A stretch of DNA of 64,000 nucleotides, from contig CAJYPK010000019.1 in NCBI GenBank assembly GCA_913776615.1, positions 1-64,000 on the forward strand, read 5' to 3'. Positions 1-8,273 of the stretch are shown here, piece by piece. The notes under the pieces were generated by a model, which saw nothing but the letters and a program-made list of their open reading frames with translations, was not told where the DNA came from and ran no database searches. Source of the DNA: an uncultured Hymenobacter sp. Its GTDB lineage: Bacteria; Bacteroidota; Bacteroidia; Cytophagales; Hymenobacteraceae. Every line of letters begins with the position of its first letter. Positions within the stretch are counted from its first letter, which is position 1. Both the position numbers and the translations under genes were made by a program.

Positions 1-252
1 GGCCAGCAGGGCCGCGCCCACGCCGCTTTCGGCGGCTCCAAGGATGACGATATTTTTCATAAGTGGGCTCACGTATTTATTTACCGCGGACGGCGCGGAA
101 GCTTTTCGCGGAGGGTCGCGGAAGAAAAGTCTCCGCGTCGTCCGCGAAAAGCTTCCGCGCCGTCCGCGGTAAAAAAATACGTGAGCCCACTTATGAAAAA
201 TATCGTCATCCTTGGAGCCGCCGAAAGCGGCGTGGGCGCGGCCCTGCTGGCC
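1..252. repeat. Long imperfect palindrome duplicating the murD 5' end
   Basis: Bases 1-72 are an exact reverse complement of 181-252, which is the start of murD. The match continues inward, with one mismatch near 79, to about base 112 against about 141. The centre is a GC-rich intergenic hairpin with a CGCGGACGGCGCGGAAGC core on both sides. So an inverted murD start faces the real one. Either it is a fold-back artefact of assembly at a contig end, or a real inverted duplication. Confidence 0.9.
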
Positions 253-1551
253 CAGGCCAAAGGCTTCGGCGTGTTCGTATCCGACCGGGGCAGCATCCAG
301 CCTAAATACAAGGATAAGCTAACCCAGGCCGGGATTGAGTTCGAGGAAAACGAGCATTCGCTCGAGCGCATCCTGCAAGCCACGGAGGTAATTAAAAGCC
401 CCGGCATTCCGGAGAAAGCGCCCGTCATCCAGGCCCTGCGCGAAAAGCAGATTCCGATTCACTCCGAGATTGAGTTTGCCAGCCGCTACACCCAGGCGCG
501 CTTCATCGCCATCACCGGCACCAATGGCAAAACGACTACCACCCTGCTCACCTACCACTTGCTGAAAGAGGCGGGCCTGCGAGTGGGGCTGGCCGGCAAC
601 ATTGGCTACTCGCTGGCCGAGCAGGTGATCGAAGACCAGCACGAATATTACGTGCTCGAACTGAGCAGCTTTCAGCTCGACGACATCAGTGATTTTCATC
701 CCTGGATTTCGCTGCTGCTCAACATTACCCCCGACCACCTCGACCGCTACGAGTACTCGCTGGAGAAATACGCCCGCGCCAAGCTGCGCATTGCTGAAAA
801 CCTGGCGACCGATGACTACCTGATCTACAACGCCGACGACGAGGTGACGGGCCGCTACCTCACCACGGCGTTCATGTCGGCGTTTACGCTGCCGTTCAGC
901 CTGCACCGGCTGCCCAATCAGCACCTCGCCGCCTACTACCAGGACGAATGCACGCTGCGCATTCACCTGCCCATCGAAGACCGCCACCCCGACCAGGTGA
1001 GCATCAAAAACTCGCCCCTCATCGGCCAGCACAATCAGCAAAACATGGCCGCCGCCATCCTGGCGGCCCGCGTGGCCGGGGCCTCACCCGCCCAGATCGA
1101 GGCCGCGCTCCGCACCTTTCAAAACGCCGATCACCGCCTGCAACTCGTGCGTACGCTCAACGGCGTGCAGTACATCGACGACAGCAAGGCGACCAACGTC
1201 GAAGCTGCCTGGTACGCCCTCGACGGCATCAAGCACCCCATCGTATGGATTGCCGGCGGCACCGATAAGGGCAACGACTACGAGCCCATCCTGCCGCTGG
1301 CCGCCCAGAAAGTGAAAGCGCTCATCTGCCTGGGCGTCGACAATGCCAAGCTCCGCGCCGCCTTCGAAACCCAAGTGCCGCACCTCGAAGAAACCACCAG
1401 CATGGTTGAGGCCGTACGTCGGGCCGCCGCGTTGGCCCACCCCGGCGACGTAGTTCTGCTCTCCCCGTGCTGCGCCAGCTTCGACCTGTTCAAAAACTAC
1501 GAAGACCGGGGCCGGCAGTTCGCTGCCGCCGCGCAGGCGCTCCCCTCCTAA
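193..1551 (+). CDS. murD: UDP-N-acetylmuramoylalanine--D-glutamate ligase
   Basis: Cytoplasmic Mur ligase that adds D-glutamate to UDP-MurNAc-L-Ala in peptidoglycan precursor synthesis. The 452-residue product has the usual length. It opens with a Rossmann-like MKNIVILGAAESGVG. The ATP-binding loop TGTNGKTTTT is near residues 108-117, followed by NITPDHLDRY, the DDSKATN motif of the central domain and a C-terminal LLSPCCASFDLFKNYEDRG signature. I chose ATG 193, because an in-frame GTG at 181 would only add four residues. It is the first gene of the dcw run; ftsW follows after a 276-base gap. mraY, which normally precedes murD in Bacteroidota, is not seen because the window starts with the inverted copy of this gene. 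Confidence 0.97.
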   Translation: MKNIVILGAAESGVGAALLAQAKGFGVFVSDRGSIQPKYKDKLTQAGIEFEENEHSLERILQATEVIKSPGIPEKAPVIQALREKQIPIHSEIEFASRYTQARFIAITGTNGKTTTTLLTYHLLKEAGLRVGLAGNIGYSLAEQVIEDQHEYYVLELSSFQLDDISDFHPWISLLLNITPDHLDRYEYSLEKYARAKLRIAENLATDDYLIYNADDEVTGRYLTTAFMSAFTLPFSLHRLPNQHLAAYYQDECTLRIHLPIEDRHPDQVSIKNSPLIGQHNQQNMAAAILAARVAGASPAQIEAALRTFQNADHRLQLVRTLNGVQYIDDSKATNVEAAWYALDGIKHPIVWIAGGTDKGNDYEPILPLAAQKVKALICLGVDNAKLRAAFETQVPHLEETTSMVEAVRRAAALAHPGDVVLLSPCCASFDLFKNYEDRGRQFAAAAQALPS

Positions 1552-1827
1552 AAAACAATAAGGATCAATTTGTTAATAAAATAGGAAAGTATCCTTTTTA
1601 CAAAGCCGAATACTTATTGCAACTACTAAGAAAGCTAACCCGCACCGGGTGCCGCTGCTCAAAGTATTCTGCATGCTACACTAATTTCCTTGTCAGATGA
1701 AGCGAGCAAGATGCTTCAGCGAGCTCAGTATGACAAACGTCGTGGTTACGGAGAATCTTTAAACAGCTTTCTCCCATAAAAACCAGCCGCGTCCGAATCC
1801 CCGAAATCCGTTAAATCCGTTAAATCT
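1552..1827. other. Intergenic region murD-ftsW with repeat fragments
   Basis: No gene is seen. Bases about 1691-1737 hold one arm of the dispersed GATGCTTC..GCTCAGTATGAC repeat (family A), without its partner arm. Bases 1791-1834 hold a 44-base AAATCCGTTAAATCC repeat, also found before ftsQ (5853-5896), that runs through the ftsW start codon. Confidence 0.7.
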
Positions 1828-3024
1828 GTGGTCCAGCACCGTCTTACTTGGCTTCAGCGTAACCTCAAGGGCGACCCCATTCTGTGGGCTATCGTCATCC
1901 TGTTTTCGCTCATCAGCATCGCAGTAGTGTACTCGGCCACCGGTACGCTGGCCTACCGCAACGAATTGCACGGCCGCACCGGCTCGGTCGAACTCATCGT
2001 GCTCAAGCACACGAGTCTGATATTCATCGGCCTGGGCCTGATGTGGCTGGCCCACCGCATCGACTACCGCCACTACTCGCGGCTGTCGCTCTACGCGCTG
2101 CTCTTGTCGGTGCCGCTGTTGCTGTTCACTTATTTCATGGGCGGCGAGGTGAATGGGGCCTCGCGCTGGCTGACCATCCCGGTTATCAACCAGACGTTCC
2201 AACCCTCCGATTTGGCCAAACTGGCCCTGATTTCGCACCTGGCCAGCATGCTCAGCCGCCGGCAGCAGCATTTGCACGACTTCTGGAGTACGCTGTTTCC
2301 GGTAATGCTCTGGGTGGGGGTTATTTGCGGCCTCATCGTGCTCTCGAACGCCTCCACGGCGTTGCTGTTGTTCCTGACCTGCCTGCTGCTCATGTTTATC
2401 GGCCGCGTGCCCATGAAGCAGATGCTGGTAATGGTGGCCATCGGGGTGGTGCTGGGTGGGGCCGGCCTGTGGGCGGGCGAACGTCTGGGCACGGTTATCT
2501 CGCGGGTAACCAACTTCACCGACAAAGCCAAGAAGCCTCAGTTTCAACTTGAACACTCGTTTATCGCCATCGCCACGGGCGGCCTCACCGGCAAAGGTCC
2601 CGGTAAGAGTACGGAGCGCAACATCATGCCCCACCCATACTCCGACTTTATCTACGCCATCATTATCGAGGAATACGGGATGATTGGCGGGTTGTTCGTG
2701 CTGTTTCTCTACCTCGCTTTTTTATATCGAGGATTGAAAACAGTGATGAATAGCCAGGGTGCTTTCGGGGGGCTGCTCTCGGCCGGACTGTGTTTTAGCC
2801 TGGTACTTCAGGCGATGGTAAATATGGGCGTGGCCGTGGGGCTGGGGCCCGTGACGGGCCTGCCGCTACCCATGCTGAGCATGGGTGGTACGTCGCTCAT
2901 TTTCACGGGTTTGAGCGTAGGTATCGTGCTGGCAGTGAGCCGGGGCGAGCGCGAAACCCGCCCGCTGGCCGGCGAGCCGACCGATACCGTGCGTATTCCG
3001 AGCAAGCGAGCCCAACTCGCATAA
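1828..3024 (+). CDS. ftsW: Septal peptidoglycan polymerase FtsW (SEDS family)
   Basis: Multi-spanning inner-membrane glycosyltransferase of the SEDS family that polymerises lipid II at the division site together with a class B PBP. The 398-residue product shows about ten hydrophobic segments. It has the signature HPYSDFIYAIIIEEYGMIGG at about residues 270-285 and the C-terminal LPLPMLSMGGTSLIFTG motif. The start is GTG 1828; no in-frame ATG lies close upstream of the conserved NLKGDP segment. This start lies inside a 44-base repeat shared with the ftsQ upstream region. The position between murD and murG is the standard dcw order, which favours FtsW over RodA. Confidence 0.95.
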   Translation: MVQHRLTWLQRNLKGDPILWAIVILFSLISIAVVYSATGTLAYRNELHGRTGSVELIVLKHTSLIFIGLGLMWLAHRIDYRHYSRLSLYALLLSVPLLLFTYFMGGEVNGASRWLTIPVINQTFQPSDLAKLALISHLASMLSRRQQHLHDFWSTLFPVMLWVGVICGLIVLSNASTALLLFLTCLLLMFIGRVPMKQMLVMVAIGVVLGGAGLWAGERLGTVISRVTNFTDKAKKPQFQLEHSFIAIATGGLTGKGPGKSTERNIMPHPYSDFIYAIIIEEYGMIGGLFVLFLYLAFLYRGLKTVMNSQGAFGGLLSAGLCFSLVLQAMVNMGVAVGLGPVTGLPLPMLSMGGTSLIFTGLSVGIVLAVSRGERETRPLAGEPTDTVRIPSKRAQLA

Positions 3025-3130
3025 GTTTTCAGGCAAAAAGCTACTGGCTACTAGCTGGTAGCTTTCGGGTAAATTAAAGCATGTCCAACAAAAGCTAATG
3101 GCTAACAGCTAGCAGCTAACAGCTTAAAAT
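3025..3130. repeat. AGCTA-type repeat between ftsW and murG
   Basis: About 3040-3125 contains GCTACTGGCTACTAGCTGGTAGC and GCTAACAGCTAGCAGCTAACAGC-like runs, forming imperfect inverted and tandem repeats right up to the murG start. The same word family is seen at 46738-46803. Confidence 0.65.
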
Positions 3131-4219
3131 ATGAAATTCATCATCTCCGGCGGCGGTACGGGCGGGCACATCTTCCCGGCAGTGGCGATTGCCAACGAAA
3201 TCCGGCGGCGGCAGCCCGACGCCGACATTCTGTTTGTGGGCGCCAACGGTCGCATGGAGATGACGCGCGTGCCCGAGGCCGGCTACCCCATCGTGGGCCT
3301 CGACATCACGGGCTTGCAGCGCCGCCTTACGCCGCAGAATATCTTGTTCCCGGTGCGGGTATTTCGCTCGGTGCGTAAGGCGGGCAAGCTGATTCAGGAA
3401 TTCCGGCCCGATGCCGTGGTTGGGGTAGGGGGCTACGCTTCGGCGCCGGTGCTGCTGGCCGCAACCTCGCGCGGTATTCCGAGCTTGATTCAGGAGCAGA
3501 ATTCCTACGCCGGCCTGGTGAATAAGCTGTTGGCCCGCCGCGTGAATAAAATCTGCGTGGCCTACGACGGTATGGAGAAATTCTTCCCCGCCGATAAGCT
3601 GGTGCTTACCGGCAACCCCGTGCGTACCGAAATCGCCCACGGCAGCCGCGCCGAGGCCCTCGACTTTTTCGAGCTCGACCCGAACAAGAAAACGCTGCTC
3701 GTGGTGGGCGGCAGCCTCGGGGCGCGTACGCTCAACCTGGCCACCGCCGCCGCTCTCGGCCGCCTGCGCGACGCCGGGGTGCAGCTTATCTGGCAGACGG
3801 GCAAAATCTATTTCCCCGAGGCTCAGCAGCAGGCCGCGCCCTACGCCGCCGACCACCTGTACGCGATGGAGTTTATCCGGCGCATGGACTTAGCTTACGC
3901 CGCTGCCGACGTGGTTATTAGCCGGGCTGGGGCGCTGTCGGTTTCCGAGCTGTGCCTCACGGCCAAGGCCAGCGTGCTGGTGCCCTCACCCAACGTGGCC
4001 GAAGACCACCAGACCAAGAACGCGCTGGCCCTGGTCGGCAAAGGGGCCGCCGTGCTCATCACCGACGAGCACGCACCCACCCGCCTCTACGACGAAACCC
4101 TGCGCCTGCTCGCCGACCCGGCGCGCCAGCAGCAGCTCAGCCAGCGCGTGCAGGAACTGGCCCGCCCCGACGCTACCCGCGCCATCGTCGATGAATTGAT
4201 GAAGCTGGTCAGTAAGTAA
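3131..4219 (+). CDS. murG: UDP-GlcNAc--MurNAc-pentapeptide-PP-undecaprenol transferase
   Basis: Membrane-associated GT28 glycosyltransferase that makes lipid II from lipid I. The 362-residue product is of typical length. It begins with the glycine-rich GGGTGGHIFPA loop (residues about 7-17), followed by GVGGYASAP, the VLTGNPVR segment and VVGGSLGARTLN at the start of the second domain. The UDP-GlcNAc-binding region reads SRAGALSVSELCL, followed by PSPNVAEDHQTKNA. Start ATG 3131 directly precedes the conserved N-terminus. It lies between ftsW and murC in the dcw cluster. Confidence 0.97.
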   Translation: MKFIISGGGTGGHIFPAVAIANEIRRRQPDADILFVGANGRMEMTRVPEAGYPIVGLDITGLQRRLTPQNILFPVRVFRSVRKAGKLIQEFRPDAVVGVGGYASAPVLLAATSRGIPSLIQEQNSYAGLVNKLLARRVNKICVAYDGMEKFFPADKLVLTGNPVRTEIAHGSRAEALDFFELDPNKKTLLVVGGSLGARTLNLATAAALGRLRDAGVQLIWQTGKIYFPEAQQQAAPYAADHLYAMEFIRRMDLAYAAADVVISRAGALSVSELCLTAKASVLVPSPNVAEDHQTKNALALVGKGAAVLITDEHAPTRLYDETLRLLADPARQQQLSQRVQELARPDATRAIVDELMKLVSK

Positions 4220-4334
4220 AACGTGAAGCTGTTTAAAAATTCCCCTGTTAAAAATATGCTGTCATACAAGCATGACAAACATGGTTGATTGATAGTTTTT
4301 CTGGGCAGCTTTCGCTGTTATTGATAGAATTCCC

Positions 4335-4386
4335 ACCCGCCGCAATTCATAATTTCTAACTCATAATTCATAATTAACAAAAACCG
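4335..4386 (+). repeat. ATAATTCATAATT repeat abutting the murC start
   Basis: AT-rich run of ACTCATAATTCATAATT units ending in AACAAAAACC immediately before the GTG start of murC. The same family (E) abuts ftsZ (8152-8273) and tyrA (36185-36307), each time with an A-rich stretch just before the start codon. Confidence 0.75.
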
Positions 4387-5787
4387 GTGCAGCAGTTTCC
4401 GTACATTTTTTTCCTGGGTATTGGGGGCATTGGTATGTCGGCGCTGGCGCGTTGGTTTAAGGCCAACGGCCACCAAGTGAGTGGCTACGATAAAACCGAA
4501 ACGCCCCTGACGCGGGCCTTGCAGGCCGAAGGTATCGCCGTGCATTACGTCGATGCGGTGGAGAATATTCCGCTGGAAATCCGGGAGCACAAGGCCGAAA
4601 CGCTGGTGGTGCTGACGCCCGCCATCCCGGCCACCAGCCTCGAATGGGCGTGGCTGCGCGAGCAAGGGTACGACATTCGCAAGCGCAGCCAGGTGCTGGG
4701 CGTGCTCACCCAGGGGCGGCCCACCATCGCGGTAGCGGGCACCCACGGTAAAACTACGACCAGCAGCATGGTGGCCCACCTGCTGCATCATGCGGGCCTC
4801 GACGCCGGGGCTTTCCTGGGCGGTATTGCGGTGAACCTGGGCTCAAATCTGTTGTTGCCCCAGAGCCCGGCCGCCCCCGTGGTCGTCGAAGCCGACGAAT
4901 ACGACCGCAGCTTCCTGACGCTGCACCCCGACGTGGCCATTGTCACGAGTACCGACGCCGACCATCTCGATATCTACGGCGAGCAAAGCGCGCTGATTGA
5001 CTCTTTTTGCCAGTTTGTAAGCCAACTCAAGCCCGGCGGCACGCTGCTGCTCAATCACACGGCCGATGCCCGCGTGGCCGCGGCCGTGCCGCCTGGTACG
5101 CGGGTGCTGCGCTACGGCCTTACTGCCGAGCAGGGGGCCGACTTGTTTGCCGAACACATCACGGCCGAAGGCCACCAGTTTCGGTTCGATTTGCACGGCC
5201 CGCAGGGCGTCGTGCGCGGCCTGGAGCTGAAAGTGCCAGGCTTTCACAACGTAGAGAATATGCTGGCGGCTGCCGTGGCCGCGCAATTATTCGGCGTTAC
5301 GGCAACGCAACTGCCTGAGGCTGTGGCTGCCTATCGTGGTGTGAAACGAAGATTCGAATTTATCGTAACCGGTCCCGCCAAGGTATACGTAGACGACTAC
5401 GCTCATCACCCACGCGAAATAGAAGCGTTCCTGCGTTCGTTGCGGGCGCTGTACCCCGAAAAGCGAGTGCGCGTCATTTTTCAGCCTCATTTATTTACCC
5501 GTACCCGCGACTTTGCCGAAGGGTTTTCGCAAAGCCTGAGCTTAGCCGACGAAGTGGTACTGCTCGATATCTACCCAGCCCGTGAGCTTCCCCTGCCGGG
5601 AGTGACGGCCGCCATGCTGCTGGATAATATTACCGCGCCAGTTAAATCGCTGCAAACCAAGCAGGAAGTATTGGATAATGCCAAAAATACTGCTACATTT
5701 GATATACTGGCTACCGTAGGCGCCGGCGATATCGACACCCTAGTACCCCAGCTAAAAGGTGTGCTAGCTCCCCAGGAAAACGACTAG
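4387..5787 (+). CDS. murC: UDP-N-acetylmuramate--L-alanine ligase
   Basis: Cytoplasmic Mur ligase that adds L-alanine to UDP-MurNAc, the first peptide step of peptidoglycan synthesis. The 466-residue product has an N-terminal FFLGIGGIGMSALA dinucleotide-like fold and the ATP loop GTHGKTTTSSM near residue 118. It also has EADEYDRSFL, STDADHLDIYG, YAHHPREI and the C-terminal FQPHLFTRTRDF motif, all typical of MurC. Start is GTG 4387; the conserved fold begins within ten residues, so there is little room for another choice. Its immediate upstream sequence is an AT-rich repeat that may set the translation start. ftsQ follows after about 110 bases. Confidence 0.97.
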   Translation: MQQFPYIFFLGIGGIGMSALARWFKANGHQVSGYDKTETPLTRALQAEGIAVHYVDAVENIPLEIREHKAETLVVLTPAIPATSLEWAWLREQGYDIRKRSQVLGVLTQGRPTIAVAGTHGKTTTSSMVAHLLHHAGLDAGAFLGGIAVNLGSNLLLPQSPAAPVVVEADEYDRSFLTLHPDVAIVTSTDADHLDIYGEQSALIDSFCQFVSQLKPGGTLLLNHTADARVAAAVPPGTRVLRYGLTAEQGADLFAEHITAEGHQFRFDLHGPQGVVRGLELKVPGFHNVENMLAAAVAAQLFGVTATQLPEAVAAYRGVKRRFEFIVTGPAKVYVDDYAHHPREIEAFLRSLRALYPEKRVRVIFQPHLFTRTRDFAEGFSQSLSLADEVVLLDIYPARELPLPGVTAAMLLDNITAPVKSLQTKQEVLDNAKNTATFDILATVGAGDIDTLVPQLKGVLAPQEND

Positions 5788-5852
5788 TATAAAGCATAGT
5801 ATAAAAAACCTTTACCCCATTTCGCGCTTCTCGCACCGGACGAGCAAACGAC

Positions 5853-5896
5853 GTCCGAATCCGCGAAATCAGTTGAATCCGTTAAATCCGCGATCC
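5853..5896 (+). repeat. 44-base repeat before ftsQ (partner of 1791-1834)
   Basis: Bases 5853-5896 match 1791-1834 at roughly 37-38 of 44 positions (core GAATCCGTTAAATCC). The copy ends two bases before the ftsQ ATG. The pair lies at the starts of ftsW and ftsQ. Confidence 0.8.
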
Positions 5897-5897
5897 C

Positions 5898-6656
5898 ATG
5901 GATAAGTCCGTCCGCAATCTGCTTGTCGCGCTCGCCTGCCTGCTGGGGCTAGGGGGCATGGCCGCATTCGCGGCTTTGCGGCAGGCCCGGCGGCCGGTGC
6001 AGAACATCGTCGTCAACGTGGCCAATGAGTCAGACAATTACTTCATCAGCGAGCGCGGCGTGACGGCCCTGCTCACCAACGGTGGCAAGGAACCGGTAAT
6101 CGGCACCGTGCCCGAAGGCGACCGCTTGCGTGAGCTCGAAGGCCGCCTGAAGGCGCATCCTTTCGTGCGCGACGCCCAGGTGTACCGCGATCTTTCGGGC
6201 AACCTGCACGCCGACGTGCACCAGAACCGTCCCATTGCCCGCCTTGTGCATCCCGACGACCGCCTCGACACCTACGTAGACGCCGAGGGCCGCCGGCTGC
6301 CACTCTCACCGCTCTACACGGCCCGCGTGGCCACGGTGAGCCGGGCGGGCGGCGGCACGCTGCCCACCACGTTCTTCCAGGATAGTACTAGTCGGGGATA
6401 TCTCGACTTCCTGCGCTACGTGGATGAGCACCCCTTCTGGAAGGCCCAGGTGGCCGAGGTCTTCGTGGAGCCCGGGGGCAAACTAAGCTTCACCCAGCAG
6501 GTTGGTGACCAACGCATAGAGTTCGGCGCCCCCGAGAACATTTCAGAAAAATTTGCCAAATTGATGGTATTTTACCGCCAAATTCCCTCGGTACTTGGCT
6601 GGGATACGTACCATCGCGTCAACGTAGAATACCAAAACCAGATAATTTGCGAGTAG
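5898..6656 (+). CDS. ftsQ: Cell division protein FtsQ/DivIB
   Basis: Bitopic inner-membrane divisome protein that links early and late division proteins. The 252-residue product has a short cytoplasmic start, one membrane segment at about residues 8-26 (rich in Leu, Ala and Gly) and a periplasmic part. That part has a POTRA-like region (NYFISERGVTALLT to HPFVRDAQVYRDLSGNLHADV) followed by the FtsQ beta domain (RPIARLVHPDDRLDTYVDAEG). Sequence conservation in this family is low, so the call rests on this architecture and on its place between murC and ftsA. ATG 5898 follows the 44-base repeat. Confidence 0.9.
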   Translation: MDKSVRNLLVALACLLGLGGMAAFAALRQARRPVQNIVVNVANESDNYFISERGVTALLTNGGKEPVIGTVPEGDRLRELEGRLKAHPFVRDAQVYRDLSGNLHADVHQNRPIARLVHPDDRLDTYVDAEGRRLPLSPLYTARVATVSRAGGGTLPTTFFQDSTSRGYLDFLRYVDEHPFWKAQVAEVFVEPGGKLSFTQQVGDQRIEFGAPENISEKFAKLMVFYRQIPSVLGWDTYHRVNVEYQNQIICE

Positions 6657-6741
6657 TAACTACTTGGCAATCATCCCCCTGTTTTTTATACTTTTTACTA
6701 AGTAGGTTAGTTACTGCTCTTTCACTGCCCAGTCCGTTTCC

Positions 6742-8151
6742 ATGCAACAAGATAAAATCGTCGTCGGTCTCGATATAGGCACCACAAAAATTTGCGCCCT
6801 CGTGGGCCGCAAAAATGAGTACGGCAAGCTCGAAATTCTGGGCATGGGCAAAGCCGTATCGGAAGGTGTGCAACGGGGCGTAGTGCTCAATATCGATAAA
6901 ACTGTGGATGCCATCAAGCGGGCCATCCGGCAGGCTGAAGAGCAGTCGGGCATCGACATTGGCGTGGTAAACGTAGGCATTGCCGGGCAGCACATCAAAT
7001 CGCTCCAGCATAACGGCTCCATTACGCGCCCCAGCGGCGATAACGAGATTACGCAGGATGACGTGAACCGTCTCACGGCGGATATGTACCGGCTGGTAAC
7101 CCCGCCCGGCTCGCAGATTATCCACGTCATGCCCCAGGATTATAAGGTTGACTTTGAAGGTGGGGTAACGGACCCCATCGGCATGGCCGGCGTGCGTTTG
7201 GAAGGCAACTTCCACATTATCACGGCGCAGAGCGCAGCTATCAATAATATCAATAAGTGCGTTACCAAGGCTGGGCTGGCCATTGCCGACCTGATTCTGG
7301 AGCCGCTGGCGTCGAGCGTATCGGTGCTGAGCGACGAGGAAAAAGAAGCGGGCGTGGCGCTGATTGACATCGGCGGTGGCACCACCGACCTGGCCGTGTT
7401 CAAGGATGGTATCATCCGCCACGCGGCGGTGCTGCCGTTCGGGGGTAACATCATCACCCAGGATATCAAGCAGGGCTGCAACGTGACGCCCAACCAGGCC
7501 GAGCAGCTGAAGGTGAAGTTCGGCAAGGCCATTGCCGAGGAAGCCAGCGACTACGAGATCGTGAGTATCCCGGGCCTGCCCAACCGGCCGCCCAAGGAGG
7601 TGTCACTCAAGAATCTGGCGTACATCATTGAGGCTCGTATGTCGGAGATCATCGAGCTGGTGTACGCCGAGATCTACCGCATGGGCCTGCACGAGCATCT
7701 GTCGGCCGGCATCGTGCTGACGGGTGGCGGCTCGCAGCTCCAGAACCTGGAGCAGCTGACCGAATACCTCACCGGCCTCGACACGCGCATCGGCTACCCC
7801 AACCAGCACCTGGGCAAGGGCAGAATCGAAGCCGTGAAGTCGCCGATGCACGCTACGGGCGTGGGCCTCGTGCTGGCTGGCTACCAGGCCCAGGACGAGC
7901 GCATGGCCCGCCCCGGCTACACCGAGGAAGAACTGGCTCCCTATAGCTACCAGCCCGCCGCCCCGGTGGCAACCCCGGTAGTGCCCAGCTTCACCCCGGC
8001 CCCGCCGGTGCCCGCCCCGACTGCCCCCGCCGCCACCACGCCCGAGCCGCCCAAGCCGGTGAAGGAGCAGCGTGGCCTCAAGTTTTTGGGTGACATCACC
8101 CGCAAGCTGAAAGGCATTCTGATTGATGATTTTGATGATAAACAATACTAA
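6742..8151 (+). CDS. ftsA: Cell division protein FtsA
   Basis: Actin-like protein that tethers FtsZ to the membrane. The 469-residue product starts with KIVVGLDIGTTKICALVG (phosphate loop 1). It has the SHS2 insertion (1C domain) around residues 85-170, LIDIGGGTTDLAVF near 207 and VLTGGGSQLQNL near 325. After about residue 395 comes a Pro/Ala-rich linker. The last segment, GLKFLGDITRKLKGILIDD, looks like the amphipathic membrane-targeting helix. The Pro-rich linker makes the protein longer than E. coli FtsA, which is common in Bacteroidota. It directly precedes ftsZ. Confidence 0.97.
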   Translation: MQQDKIVVGLDIGTTKICALVGRKNEYGKLEILGMGKAVSEGVQRGVVLNIDKTVDAIKRAIRQAEEQSGIDIGVVNVGIAGQHIKSLQHNGSITRPSGDNEITQDDVNRLTADMYRLVTPPGSQIIHVMPQDYKVDFEGGVTDPIGMAGVRLEGNFHIITAQSAAINNINKCVTKAGLAIADLILEPLASSVSVLSDEEKEAGVALIDIGGGTTDLAVFKDGIIRHAAVLPFGGNIITQDIKQGCNVTPNQAEQLKVKFGKAIAEEASDYEIVSIPGLPNRPPKEVSLKNLAYIIEARMSEIIELVYAEIYRMGLHEHLSAGIVLTGGGSQLQNLEQLTEYLTGLDTRIGYPNQHLGKGRIEAVKSPMHATGVGLVLAGYQAQDERMARPGYTEEELAPYSYQPAAPVATPVVPSFTPAPPVPAPTAPAATTPEPPKPVKEQRGLKFLGDITRKLKGILIDDFDDKQY

Positions 8152-8273
8152 CTTTTAATTATGAATTATGAATTATGAGTTATGAATTAGGAATTGGCTG
8201 AACGATTGCCGGGTATCCATCTCATGACTCATAACTTATAATTCATAATTCATAATTCATAATTAAAAGAACT
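8152..8273. repeat. AT-rich inverted repeat between ftsA and ftsZ (family E)
   Basis: Left arm: repeated ATTATGAATTATGAATTATG units from about 8153. Right arm: repeated ATAATTCATAATTCATAATT ending AAAAGAACT before ATG 8274. Together they form a long imperfect hairpin, CTTTTAATTATGAATTATGA pairing with its complement near 8245-8268, around a 35-40 base GC-richer centre. Confidence 0.85.

Noticed and set aside
63..305. Open frame over the murD 5' end palindrome
   Set aside because: Arises from the inverted repeat and overlaps murD in another frame; no protein features.
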